Below are positions 34,332-43,443 of a stretch of 64,000 nt of DNA, piece after piece. The position numbers were made by a program, and so were the translations under genes. Positions within the stretch are counted from its first letter, which is position 1. The number at the start of each line of letters is the position of its first letter. This DNA is from an uncultured Clostridia bacterium (lineage in GTDB: Bacteria; Bacillota; Clostridia; Oscillospirales; Oscillospiraceae): assembly GCA_947649615.1 (NCBI GenBank), contig CANSSG010000008.1, positions 1 to 64,000 of the forward strand, in the 5' to 3' direction. The notes beneath the pieces are model-generated. The model did no database searches, was not told the DNA's origin, and worked only from the letters and a program-made list of their open reading frames with translations.

Positions 34332-36551
34332 ATGAACGAGCGGTGTTCCATCGACGGGACCATAGCCAACGTGGTCTATCAAAATGAGGAGAACGGCTAC
34401 ACCGTCCTGCGGCTGGTCACGACCGACGGCGAAGCCGTGACCGTGGTAGGCGCCATTCCCTGCGCCGCGCCGGGAGAGGACTTGATCGTCGAGGGCCGGT
34501 GGGTCAGCCACCCCGTCCACGGCGACCAAGTCCAGGCCGAACGGGTGGAACGGAGCCTGCCGACACAGGAAGACGAAATCCTCCGCTACCTCTCCTCCGG
34601 CATTATCAAGGGCGTGGGCGCCGCTACCGCCAGCCGGCTGGTCCAGCAGTTCGGGGCGGACACCCTGGATGTGCTGGAAACCGCCCCGGACGCGCTGCTC
34701 AAAATCAGGGGAATTACACCCAAGAGGGCAAGGGAAATCTCGGAGAGCTACCGCTATCAGACGGGGATGCGGCGGTTGATGGACTTTTTGTCCGCCAACG
34801 ACCTGCCGCTGTTTTTGGCGCTGCGCTTGTACCGGCACTTCGGCCCGAAATCCTTGGACGCGGTGCGGGATAATCCGTATCTGCTGGTGGATGAACTGTA
34901 CGGCGTGGATTTTGCCGTAATGGATGAGATCGCCCTGTCTATGGGGATGGCCGGGGACAGCAGGCGGCGGGTGGAAGCGGCGGTGCTGTTTGAACTGTCC
35001 TATAACTTGAACAATGGGCATGTGTTTCTGCCTAGAGACAAGCTTATTGCCGCCTCTGCCCAGCTCATTGACTGCCCGGCGGATTTGGTGGAGACCGCGC
35101 TGGACGGGTTGATGGGCCGGGGCGCTGTCCGGTGGGAGAAGGTGGCGAAGGTGGAAGCCTGCTACCTGCGGCGGCTGTACGACGCCGAGACGGCGGTGGT
35201 GGAGAAGCTGGAGCGGATGCTTCGGGTCCAGGCCGACCGCCTGGATTATGTGGCCGGACGGGTGGACTCGATTATCGGGGAGATCGAGAAGGAGCAGGGG
35301 CTAACGTATGCCCCCGCTCAGCGGCGGGCTGTGGAACTGGCGGCGAAGCAGGGCGTGGTCATTCTGACCGGAGGACCCGGTACGGGCAAGACGACCTCCG
35401 TGCGGGGGATTGTGTCCATGCTGGACCGGATGGGATGTACTACGGTGCTGATTGCGCCTACGGGCCGCGCCGCCAAGCGGCTGGGGGAACTTTGCGGGCG
35501 GGAAGCCCAGACAGTCCACCGCTGCCTGGGGATGGTCTGGAAGGAGGAGTCCGGAGAGGTTTCCTTCCAGAAGAACGAGAAAGAGCCGCTTCTGGCGGAA
35601 GCCGTAATTGTAGATGAAATGAGTATGGTGGACCTGCCGCTGATGGCCGCGCTGCTGGCGGCAATTAAGGACGATTGCAGGCTGATTATGGTGGGCGACC
35701 CGGACCAGCTTCCCTCGGTGGGTCCGGGAAATGTGTTTGGCGATTTGATCCGCAGCGGACGGGTGGAGACCGTGGCGCTGACGGAGATTTTTAGGCAGGC
35801 GCAGGCATCCGCTATCATCCGCGCCGCCCATGCGGTAAATGAAGGAAGGCTTCCGGAACTGCGCAACACGGCGGAAAGCGATTTCTTTTTTATGCGCCGG
35901 CAAACCCCGGAGACGGCGGTGGAACTGGTGGTGGAATTGTGCAAGGAGCGGCTGCCCAAAAATATGGGCGTCCCCTCCGGCCAAATTCAAGTCCTTTGCC
36001 CTACCCGAAAGGGGGAATGGGGGACGGCGGCCCTGAACCGTGCGCTGCAAAAGGCGCTGAACCCGCCGTCTCCGGAGAAACGGCAGAAGGTTTGGGGGGA
36101 AACCACGTTCCGGGTAGGGGATCGGGTGATGCAAATCAGGAATAATTATGATGTGCTGTGGCTCCGCCCCGACGGTGTGACGGGGGCCGGGATATTTAAT
36201 GGAGACGTAGGCGTCGTGGAGGATATCGACCCCTCCGGCGAGCTGCTGACCATCTGTTTCGACGACCGCTCGGCTACTTATACGGCGGACATGCTGGGCG
36301 AATTGGAGCTTGCTTACGCCGTTACCATCCATAAGAGCCAGGGCAGCGAATACCGCGCCGTTATTTTAGTCGCCCTCCCTGCCGCCCCGGCGCTGATGGT
36401 CCGCGGCGTATTGTACACCGGCATCACCCGCGCCCGCGAACTGCTCATCGCCGTAGGCGACGGCGCCACGCTGGAACGCATGGCCGCAAACGATAAACAG
36501 CAGCGGCGGTACAGCGGACTGAGGTGGCGCCTGCGGCAGGGCGGGGCGTGA
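34332..36551 (+). CDS. recD2: ATP-dependent RecD2-type DNA helicase
   Basis: 739 residues, the family's normal length. 5'-3' superfamily 1 helicase found without RecBC. N-terminal OB-like region, helix-hairpin-helix repeats (SSGIIKGVGAATASRLVQQF, LKIRGITPKRA), Walker A LTGGPGTGKTTSVRG near residue 346, Walker B-like VDEMSMVD, motif GDPDQLPSVGPG, and the C-terminal YAVTIHKSQGSEYRAV and GITRARELL. GAGG lies before the ATG at 34332. Probably acts in replication-associated repair. Confidence 0.92.
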   Translation: MNERCSIDGTIANVVYQNEENGYTVLRLVTTDGEAVTVVGAIPCAAPGEDLIVEGRWVSHPVHGDQVQAERVERSLPTQEDEILRYLSSGIIKGVGAATASRLVQQFGADTLDVLETAPDALLKIRGITPKRAREISESYRYQTGMRRLMDFLSANDLPLFLALRLYRHFGPKSLDAVRDNPYLLVDELYGVDFAVMDEIALSMGMAGDSRRRVEAAVLFELSYNLNNGHVFLPRDKLIAASAQLIDCPADLVETALDGLMGRGAVRWEKVAKVEACYLRRLYDAETAVVEKLERMLRVQADRLDYVAGRVDSIIGEIEKEQGLTYAPAQRRAVELAAKQGVVILTGGPGTGKTTSVRGIVSMLDRMGCTTVLIAPTGRAAKRLGELCGREAQTVHRCLGMVWKEESGEVSFQKNEKEPLLAEAVIVDEMSMVDLPLMAALLAAIKDDCRLIMVGDPDQLPSVGPGNVFGDLIRSGRVETVALTEIFRQAQASAIIRAAHAVNEGRLPELRNTAESDFFFMRRQTPETAVELVVELCKERLPKNMGVPSGQIQVLCPTRKGEWGTAALNRALQKALNPPSPEKRQKVWGETTFRVGDRVMQIRNNYDVLWLRPDGVTGAGIFNGDVGVVEDIDPSGELLTICFDDRSATYTADMLGELELAYAVTIHKSQGSEYRAVILVALPAAPALMVRGVLYTGITRARELLIAVGDGATLERMAANDKQQRRYSGLRWRLRQGGA

Positions 36552-36583
36552 GATTTTGGCGGGATTCCTTGGAGGAAATACTG

Positions 36584-37654
36584 ATGAAACGTGAAACCAT
36601 GATTAAAGTTATTGTCATTATGATTTTGTCCGTGCTTCTTTTGGCTTTTTGTATATCGTCCTTTATTTGTGTGCAGATACTTTTCAACAATACCTTCGCC
36701 CGCACGGTCCGGCCGGAGCACGATTTGTCTTCCGGTTTGTTGTATGAGGACGTGGCCGGACGGTACGAGCGGGAAGCGGTTTCCTTTTATTCCGGCAAAA
36801 ACCTCCTGAGTGGCCATCTCTACTGCCCTCAAAATACCGAAGGCCTGGTGGTCATCTCCCACGGCATGGGCGGCGGTGAGGAAAGCTATCTCCCGCAAGC
36901 CCTCTATTTTCTCGACCGCGGCTATCAAGTCCTGGCCTACAGCAACACGGGCTGCTGGGACAGCGAGGGAAAAAACAGCATTGGCTTAAGCCAGTCCGTC
37001 CTGGACTTGGACGCGGCCTTATCGTGGGTGGAGGGCCAGCCGCGTTTCGCCAATACGCCGGTCTATCTGTTCGGCCATAGCTGGGGCGGTTATGCGGTGG
37101 CGGCGGTTCTGGCATTTGGCCATGACATCGCCGCGTCGGCCAGCGTGGCTGGATTTAACGATCCGCTGACTATGATTATGGAGTGGGGGCGGGGAATGAT
37201 TGGCCCGGCGGTTTGGCTGGAGTATCCCTTTATCTGGATCAACCAGAGGTTAACGTTCGGAAAAACCTTTAGCCTGACGGCGGTGGAGGCAATCAATGCC
37301 GTGGATACGCCGGTATTGGTTGTTCATGGCAATAATGACCAGACGGTAAGCTTTACAAAAGCGGGCATTATTGCATCCAGAGACCAGATTACCAACCCAA
37401 ATGTACAGTATCTTGTTTGCGATAAAGCGCCGCAGAATGACCATAATCATCTGTTTGAGTCCCTGGCAAAACTCGCTTACGCGGACGAAAGAAACGCAGC
37501 TTATGAGGAGTTGTACCAGCAGTACGCCGGTGAAATCCCGGAGGAAGTACGGCGTGAATTCTATGCAGGCATTGACCGTTTCCTGGCCAACGAGCCGGAC
37601 CCGGCGTTTATGGAGGCTGTGCTGAAGTTCTACCAACAAGCCCTCAAGCATTAA
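36584..37654 (+). CDS. Membrane-anchored alpha/beta hydrolase
   Basis: 356 residues from the ATG at 36584 (GGAGGAAAT upstream; the longer frame starts inside recD2). One N-terminal membrane segment at residues 9-31. Alpha/beta hydrolase core: oxyanion region VISHGMGGGEE, nucleophile elbow FGHSWGGYA, acid region VLVVHGNNDQTV and catalytic His probably in QNDHNHLF. Likely an esterase, lipase or peptidase facing outside. Substrate unknown. Confidence 0.82.
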   Translation: MKRETMIKVIVIMILSVLLLAFCISSFICVQILFNNTFARTVRPEHDLSSGLLYEDVAGRYEREAVSFYSGKNLLSGHLYCPQNTEGLVVISHGMGGGEESYLPQALYFLDRGYQVLAYSNTGCWDSEGKNSIGLSQSVLDLDAALSWVEGQPRFANTPVYLFGHSWGGYAVAAVLAFGHDIAASASVAGFNDPLTMIMEWGRGMIGPAVWLEYPFIWINQRLTFGKTFSLTAVEAINAVDTPVLVVHGNNDQTVSFTKAGIIASRDQITNPNVQYLVCDKAPQNDHNHLFESLAKLAYADERNAAYEELYQQYAGEIPEEVRREFYAGIDRFLANEPDPAFMEAVLKFYQQALKH

Positions 37655-37692
37655 CGCGCCCCGCCCGCTGGCGGCGGCGAGAAAGGACGTCA

Positions 37693-38565
37693 ATGACAAA
37701 AGATGCATTCAGCGAGCTGACCGCCCGCGGGGCGGTCTTGCTCGACGGCGCTACTGGCAGCAACCTGAGGGAGGCGGGGATGCCCCCGGGCGTTTCCCCG
37801 GAACTTTGGGTGTTGGAGCATCCGGAAATCCTCTTGAAATTGCAGGGAGATTATGTGGAAGCCGGGAGCCGTATCCTTTGCGCCCCGACGTTTTCTGCAA
37901 ACCGAATGAGCTTGCGCCATTTCGGTTTAGAGGAAAAAGTGGGGGAATTGAACGGGAAATTGGTGAAATTATCAATAGAAGCCGCTGGGGGAAAAGCCTT
38001 TGTTGCCGGGGATTTGGCGACGATGGGGCGTCCGTTGGAGCCGGTGGGCGACCTCTCCTACGGGGATGCTTACGATGTCTACCGGGAACAGATAGAAGCG
38101 CTCGCCGCTGCTGGGGCAGACCTTCTGGCGGTGGAAACCCTCATGGGCATAGACGAAGCTGCCGCCGCACTGGACGCGGCGGCCGGCTTTGCCCTGCCGG
38201 TCCTCTGCTCCTTCTCGGTGGAAGCCGACGGGGGAATCCTCTTTGGCGGGACAATCCGGGAAGCTGCCCTTACCGCCTGGGAGATGGGGGCTGACGCCGT
38301 AGGCGTCAACTGCTCTGTGGGACCTGACCAACTGGAAGCTGTTATACGCGTCCTGCGGGAGACGGTTCCTGGCCCCGTGATTGCGAAGCCTAATGCCGGC
38401 CTGCCCGTGATGGACGAGTTGGGGCAGGCCCATTATAGTATGGGTCCGGCGGACTTCGTGCGGCATATGGAGAACCTGGCCGCTGCCGGGGCCGGCCTGC
38501 TGGGCGGCTGCTGCGGCACTACGCCGGAATATATCCGGAAATTGGCGGCGGCGCTGGGCTGCTGA
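37693..38565 (+). CDS. Homocysteine S-methyltransferase family protein
   Basis: 290 residues, one domain. Zinc-dependent homocysteine methyltransferase fold: DGATGSNLREAGMP at the start, GVNCSVGPDQLE carrying the first zinc Cys and LLGGCCGTTPEYIRKLA with the other two. In Clostridia such single-domain proteins can act as the homocysteine-binding module of a split MetH or transfer methyl groups from S-methylmethionine. No cobalamin-binding partner is adjacent. AAAGGA precedes the ATG. Confidence 0.8.
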   Translation: MTKDAFSELTARGAVLLDGATGSNLREAGMPPGVSPELWVLEHPEILLKLQGDYVEAGSRILCAPTFSANRMSLRHFGLEEKVGELNGKLVKLSIEAAGGKAFVAGDLATMGRPLEPVGDLSYGDAYDVYREQIEALAAAGADLLAVETLMGIDEAAAALDAAAGFALPVLCSFSVEADGGILFGGTIREAALTAWEMGADAVGVNCSVGPDQLEAVIRVLRETVPGPVIAKPNAGLPVMDELGQAHYSMGPADFVRHMENLAAAGAGLLGGCCGTTPEYIRKLAAALGC

Positions 38566-38589
38566 TGCGAAGAAAATGAACGGGCGCAG

Positions 38590-38618
38590 TTGACAGACCG
38601 AAAGAAATCACGTATGAT
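38590..38618 (+). promoter_or_regulatory. Promoter of the CoA-disulfide reductase-like gene
   Basis: TTGACA (38590-38595), 17-bp spacer, TATGAT (38613-38618). The leader to the ATG at 38737 is about 110 nt and contains a GC-rich fold ending in CCGC and seven T (38683-38692), so attenuation is possible. Confidence 0.65.
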
Positions 38619-38736
38619 ATAGCTATAATCTCCGGGCGGTAATTGTGGCGGGCGGAGCGGTTCGGAGGGGACGGCTCTGCCGCTTTTTTTGCCCCCGAAA
38701 TTGTCCGAAATTGACGGGAAAAGGAGCTATGATGCA

Positions 38737-40368
38737 ATGAAAGTACTGGTGTTGGGCGGCGTTGCCGCCGGTACGAAGGCCGCTGCCAAGCTGATGCGGG
38801 AAGACCGCGCCTGCGAGGTCACGGTGCTAACCAAGGGAAAAGATATCTCCTATGCCGGGTGCGGTCTGCCGTATTATGTGGGCGGCGTGATTGCGGAGAA
38901 GAGCGCGTTGATTGTCAATACGCCGGAAAAATTTGCTAAGCTTACCGGCGCACAGGTCAAAACTGAGACGGAAGCGGTAGCGGTCTATCCCAGCCGCCAT
39001 GTGGTGGAAGCGAAGGACTTGAAAACTGGGGAGACCAGCGAGTATACATACGACAAGCTGGTAATCGCTACCGGCGCGTCGCCCTTTGTCCCGCCAATCC
39101 AAGGCTTGGATTTAAAGAATGTGTTCGTTATGCGCACACCGGATGACGCCATCAGCCTGCGGGCGGCGGTGGAAGCCGGGGAGATTAAACGGGCCGTGGT
39201 GGCCGGGGGCGGCTTTATTGGCCTGGAAGTGGCGGAGAACCTTGCGGCCCAAGGGGTTAGGACTACGGTGATTGATTTTGCGCCCCATGTGCTGCCGAAT
39301 TTCCTGGACCCGGAGCTCAGCGAGTTTGTGGAAAACAAAATGGCGGAGGAGGGCATTATGCCCTTGACCGGCGTGTCCCTGGAGGGCGTGGAAGGCAACG
39401 GCAGGGTGGAGAAGGTCCTCACCAGCAGGCGGGGGCTGAAGGCCGACGCCCTGGTGCTGGCCATCGGCATCCGGCCCAATACGGCGTTTTTGGAAGGCTC
39501 CGGCATTGAGATGGTCAAGGGGACGGTTTTGACTGACCCGTATCTGCGCACCAATGTGGAGGATGTTTATGCCGCCGGGGACTGCGCTATGGTGACTAAC
39601 CGGCAGACTGGGAAGCCTGCCTGGTCTCCCATGGGGTCTACCGCTAATATTGCGGGGCGGATTCTGGCCCGGAACGTGGCGGGCGGGGCGTTTGCCTATC
39701 CCGGCGTATTGGGTACGGGGGTGGCGAAACTGCCCGGAGGGCTGAACGCAGGCCGGACAGGACTGACGGAGACGGCGGCCCGGGCGGAAGGATATGATGT
39801 GGAGACCGTCCTGGCGGTGGTGGACGATAAGGCCCATTATTATCCTGGCGCGGGGGCCTTCATTGTGAAGCTGACGGCGGACAAAGCTACCAGGAAATTG
39901 CTGGGGGTGCAGGTGCTTGGCTCCGGCGCGGTGGACAAGGTGACTGACATCGGTGTGACGGCGATTTCTCTCGGGGCCACGGTGGATCAACTGGCGGCGA
40001 TGGATTTCGCGTATGCGCCGCCATTCTCTACGGCGATCCATCCCTTTGCCCACAGCATTAATATTTTGATAAACAAGCTGGATGGCGGACTTGATTCCAT
40101 GACGCCTGCGGAGTTTGCCGCCGGAGCGGCGGAGGGCTATGAGGTGATTGATTGTTCCCAGATGCCCGCGATTCCTGGGAAGAAATTTTTGGATTTTGCG
40201 TCCATTGACGGCGCGGTACCCGGTTTGGAGAAGGATGGGAAGCTTTTGCTCGTCTGCACCAAGGGACGGAGGGCGTATTTGACCCAAAATAGGTTGAAAT
40301 TTTATGGCTATACGGCGACGAAGGTCCTTGAGGGAGGGACTACGTTTAATGCGTTTGAGGAAGAGTGA
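38737..40368 (+). CDS. FAD-dependent CoA-disulfide reductase with C-terminal rhodanese domain
   Basis: 543 residues from the ATG at 38737 (AAAGGAG upstream). Pyridine nucleotide-disulfide oxidoreductase: FAD motif LVLGGVAAGTKAAAKL, redox Cys in YAGCGLPYYVGG near residue 43, NAD(P) motif VVAGGGFIGLEVAE near 160, and VYAAGDCAM. The dimerisation domain follows, then a short rhodanese-like tail with Cys in LLLVCTKGRRA near residue 507. Fusions of this kind reduce CoA disulfide, persulfides or polysulfides. The next gene after the repeat is a sulfite/nitrite reductase-like protein, which fits sulfur metabolism but is not proof. Confidence 0.87.
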   Translation: MKVLVLGGVAAGTKAAAKLMREDRACEVTVLTKGKDISYAGCGLPYYVGGVIAEKSALIVNTPEKFAKLTGAQVKTETEAVAVYPSRHVVEAKDLKTGETSEYTYDKLVIATGASPFVPPIQGLDLKNVFVMRTPDDAISLRAAVEAGEIKRAVVAGGGFIGLEVAENLAAQGVRTTVIDFAPHVLPNFLDPELSEFVENKMAEEGIMPLTGVSLEGVEGNGRVEKVLTSRRGLKADALVLAIGIRPNTAFLEGSGIEMVKGTVLTDPYLRTNVEDVYAAGDCAMVTNRQTGKPAWSPMGSTANIAGRILARNVAGGAFAYPGVLGTGVAKLPGGLNAGRTGLTETAARAEGYDVETVLAVVDDKAHYYPGAGAFIVKLTADKATRKLLGVQVLGSGAVDKVTDIGVTAISLGATVDQLAAMDFAYAPPFSTAIHPFAHSINILINKLDGGLDSMTPAEFAAGAAEGYEVIDCSQMPAIPGKKFLDFASIDGAVPGLEKDGKLLLVCTKGRRAYLTQNRLKFYGYTATKVLEGGTTFNAFEEE

Positions 40369-40484
40369 TTGCCGCGCCCTTCGGGCGCGGGGGGAAAATT
40401 CTTCCGTCCTTTAACCCCGGGGCCTGCGCGGCCCCAGACCCCTCGCCTACTTTTGCCACGCGGCAAAAGTAGGCAAAAACGCGC

Positions 40485-40885
40485 TTAAACCTGCGGTTTA
40501 AGAATCCCTCACTTATTACGGGGGATATTAGTTTTCGCTACGACCTCTGGACTTGCTGTTCTACCTCCGGTGCCGTGGGCCGATGCCGGTGCCTGCTTCT
40601 GCGCACAGTTCTGTCGGGGGTGCTGGTTGCCGCGTGAGACGCGGCACGGGGACTGGTGGTCGGCGGGCGTTGCCGGGAGTACCCAAAGCAAAAAGGTAGG
40701 CACTCACAACATGCCCGTGGGTAGAGGCAGAAGTCTGGCGCACAGAGTCCACGCAGTTCTGACAGAACGCCAGAAGCGTACCAAAAGGAAAAATAAACCA
40801 AAGATTTCAGGAGGGATACTTAAGGGGGGCCGGCCCCCCTTAAGTAAGTTTTTGCTACTTTTTCCTTACGGAAAAAGTAGGACCC
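40485..40885 (-). repeat. Large stem-loop-rich dispersed repeat, copy B
   Basis: Inverted copy of 32862-33264. Read on the minus strand it begins GGGTCCTACTTTTTCCGTAA and shares the same order of stem-loops. Differences are mostly substitutions and one- to several-base indels that keep the stems. Between 40395 and 40484 lie analogous but diverged stems (GCCTACTTTTGCC and complement, GGGGCC/GGCCCC). The frames open through it change between copies, supporting a non-coding element. It fills the gap between the disulfide reductase and sulfite reductase-like genes. Confidence 0.8.
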
Positions 40886-40945
40886 CGTCCCCCCGGAGGG
40901 GGGATGGTAAAAATAAGAAGAACTAACAAAAAGGAGAAAAATTCT

Positions 40946-41899
40946 ATGGCAACATTGACAATCAATCCAACCGATGAAAAAAGAGTAAAGGCAATGGGTT
41001 TTCTCTCTAATAAAGGAACAGATAACTTTTCGGGGAGAATTATTACCGTAAATGGAAAAATTACTGCTGCCCAGCAACGCTGCATTGCTGAAGCGGCAGA
41101 AAAATTCGGCAATGGCATTGTTACCTTTACTACCCGGCTGACGATTGAAGTACAAGGCATCCCCTATGATAAAATTGAGGACTTCCAGGCGTATATCGCG
41201 AAAGAAGGCCTTGTTACCGGGGGGACTGGCTCTATGGTGCGCCCTGTGGTGGCCTGCAAGGGTACTACCTGCCAATATGGGCTGCTGGATTCCTTCGCCA
41301 TCAGTGAGGAAATCCACCACCGCTTCTACGAGGGATATCGGGGGGTGAAGCTGCCCCACAAGTTCAAAATCGCTGTGGGAGGATGCCCCAATAACTGCGT
41401 GAAGCCTGACCTCAACGATCTGGGCATCATCGGCCAGCGGATTCCCGGGCTGGATCAGGAGGAATGCAACGGCTGCAAGAAATGCGGCGTGGTGCAGACC
41501 TGCCCCATGGGCGCGGCGAAGCTGGTGGACGGCGTACTGGAAATCGACAAAAATATCTGCAATAACTGCGGACGCTGTATCGGAACCTGCCACTTCGATG
41601 CCTTGGACGAGGGGACATATGGCTACAAAATCTATATCGGCGGCCGCTGGGGCAAAAAAGTGGCGCAGGGACAAGCCCTTAGCAAGATATTTACCGACAA
41701 GGACGAAGCCCTGGCCGTCATCGAAAAGGCTATTTTGCTGTTCCGCGAGCAGGGAAAGACCGGAGAGCGGTTTGCGAAGACCATTGAACGGCTTGGTTTT
41801 GAGAATGTGGAGAGCCAGCTTCTCGACAACGGCCTGCTGGAACGGAAGCAGCAAATTCTGGACGCCGAACTGCATGTCACCGGCGGCGCGACCTGCTGA
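40946..41899 (+). CDS. Siroheme sulfite/nitrite reductase-like protein with ferredoxin domain
   Basis: 317 residues from the ATG at 40946 (AAAGGAG upstream). N-terminal ferredoxin-like half-domain (TTRLTIEVQGIPYDKIED), then siroheme-[4Fe-4S] ligands CKGTTCQYG near residues 104-109 and GGCPNNCVKP near 147-151. A two-cluster ferredoxin insert (CNGCKKCGVVQTC and CNNCGRCIGTC) follows, and then the C-terminal siroheme half. Same domain order as anaerobic sulfite reductase AsrC and related small reductases. No AsrA/AsrB neighbours, so the substrate could be sulfite, nitrite or another oxyanion. Confidence 0.85.
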   Translation: MATLTINPTDEKRVKAMGFLSNKGTDNFSGRIITVNGKITAAQQRCIAEAAEKFGNGIVTFTTRLTIEVQGIPYDKIEDFQAYIAKEGLVTGGTGSMVRPVVACKGTTCQYGLLDSFAISEEIHHRFYEGYRGVKLPHKFKIAVGGCPNNCVKPDLNDLGIIGQRIPGLDQEECNGCKKCGVVQTCPMGAAKLVDGVLEIDKNICNNCGRCIGTCHFDALDEGTYGYKIYIGGRWGKKVAQGQALSKIFTDKDEALAVIEKAILLFREQGKTGERFAKTIERLGFENVESQLLDNGLLERKQQILDAELHVTGGATC

Positions 41900-41945
41900 T
41901 ATGATCCCGCGTCCGGACGGCCTGCCCGGGCGCGGATTTATTTGG

Positions 41946-41974
41946 TTGACATTCCTTGGCCAGACCGTTACAAT
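41946..41974 (+). promoter_or_regulatory. Promoter of trmFO-plsX
   Basis: TTGACA (41946-41951), 17-bp spacer, TACAAT (41969-41974), 51 bp before the trmFO start. Confidence 0.65.
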
Positions 41975-42024
41975 GGAGTACAGCAAAACGGCGCGGCCTG
42001 GCCGGCCGGATCGAGAGGAACAAT

Positions 42025-43395
42025 ATGGAAGTTACGGTAATCGGCGCTGGACTGGCGGGCTGTGAGGCGGCCTGGCAGCTGGCGAACCGGGGGATACATG
42101 TTACCCTGCGGGAAATGAAGCCCCATAAAATGTCTCCCGCCCATACCTGCGCGGATTTCGCGGAGTTGGTCTGCTCGAATTCCCTGCGGGGCGCGGGGCT
42201 GGAAAACGCGGTGGGCCTGCTGAAAGAGGAAATGCGGCGGCTGGGAAGCCTGATCCTGGAAGCGGCGGACGCGACCCGGGTGGAAGCTGGAGGGGCGCTG
42301 GCGGTAGACCGCCGGGGATTCTCCGCGTATGTGACCAAGGCGGTTCGTACGCACCCTAACATTACAGTGGAGGAGGGCGAGGCGGCGGCGCTGCCGGAGG
42401 GCGAAGTGCTGGTGGCTACCGGCCCCCTGACCAGCGACGCGCTGGCGGAGTATCTGCAAACGCTCACCGGCGGGGAGACGGCGGCCCTCCACTTTTTTGA
42501 CGCCGCCGCGCCGCTGGTTTCCTTTGACAGCCTGGATATGAGCCGTGCGTGGTTCGCCAGCCGGTACGATAAGGGGACGGCGGATTATATCAACTGTGCG
42601 CTGGAAAAGGATGAGTACCAGGCCTTTTGGCGGGAGCTGTGCGGGGCGGAGGAAGCGGAGGTACACGGCTTTGAGGACAAGCATGTCTTTGAGGGCTGTA
42701 TGCCCGTGGAGGTCATGGCCCGCCGGGGAGAGGACACCCTGCGCTATGGGCCGCTGAAGCCTAAGGGCTTACGGAACCCGGCTACGGGGCGGGAACCTTA
42801 TGCCGTGGTGCAGCTCCGGAAGGATAACGCGGAGGGTTCCATTTATAACCTGGTGGGCTTTCAGACCCATTTGAAGTTCGGGGAGCAGAAGCGGGTTTTC
42901 TCTATGATTCCCGCGCTGCGGGACGCGGAATATGTGCGCTATGGCGTGATGCACCGCAATACCTATTTGGATTCACCCAGGCTGTTGGACCGCTATTACC
43001 GCTTGAAAAACGAGCAAAGAATTACTTTCGCGGGACAAATGACGGGCGTGGAAGGATATGTGGAATCCGCCGCGTCCGGTTTCCTGGCCGGGGTGGAGCT
43101 GGCGCGGCGGCTGGAAGGCCTGCCGCCTGCCAATTTCCCAAAGGAGACGGCGCTGGGGGCTTTGAGCCTGTATGTGTCGGATGAATCGGTGAAGGAATTC
43201 CAGCCCATGAATATCAATTTCGGCATTATCACCCCCCTGGGCTACAAGGTGCGGGGCAAGCGCAACAAAAACCAGGAGATATCCAACCGTTCCCTGGCTG
43301 TTATCGAAGGGATGAAGGCGGAAATCCTCCGGGATCTGGCCTCTTGGCCACCCGCCGGGGAGACCAACCAGGCGGCACCAGAGACGCAAAGCTAA
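42025..43395 (+). CDS. trmFO: Folate-dependent tRNA (uracil-54-C5) methyltransferase TrmFO
   Basis: 456 residues from the ATG at 42025. FAD enzyme that makes ribothymidine at position 54 of tRNA using methylene-tetrahydrofolate. FAD motif VIGAGLAGCEAAWQLANRG, substrate region LRGAGLENAVGLLKEEMR, CALEKDEYQAFWREL, VEVMARRGEDTLRYGPLKP and GQMTGVEGYVESAASG are all characteristic. GAGAGGA precedes the ATG; plsX follows after about 50 bp. Confidence 0.95.
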   Translation: MEVTVIGAGLAGCEAAWQLANRGIHVTLREMKPHKMSPAHTCADFAELVCSNSLRGAGLENAVGLLKEEMRRLGSLILEAADATRVEAGGALAVDRRGFSAYVTKAVRTHPNITVEEGEAAALPEGEVLVATGPLTSDALAEYLQTLTGGETAALHFFDAAAPLVSFDSLDMSRAWFASRYDKGTADYINCALEKDEYQAFWRELCGAEEAEVHGFEDKHVFEGCMPVEVMARRGEDTLRYGPLKPKGLRNPATGREPYAVVQLRKDNAEGSIYNLVGFQTHLKFGEQKRVFSMIPALRDAEYVRYGVMHRNTYLDSPRLLDRYYRLKNEQRITFAGQMTGVEGYVESAASGFLAGVELARRLEGLPPANFPKETALGALSLYVSDESVKEFQPMNINFGIITPLGYKVRGKRNKNQEISNRSLAVIEGMKAEILRDLASWPPAGETNQAAPETQS

Positions 43396-43443
43396 AACAG
43401 GAATACGGCGCTGCCCTACGGGCGGCATAAGAAGGGAGCTTCG

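Noticed and set aside
40509-40801. Other open frames across repeat copy B
   Set aside because: Arg/Cys/Pro-rich, no start site, and interrupted or shifted in copy A.
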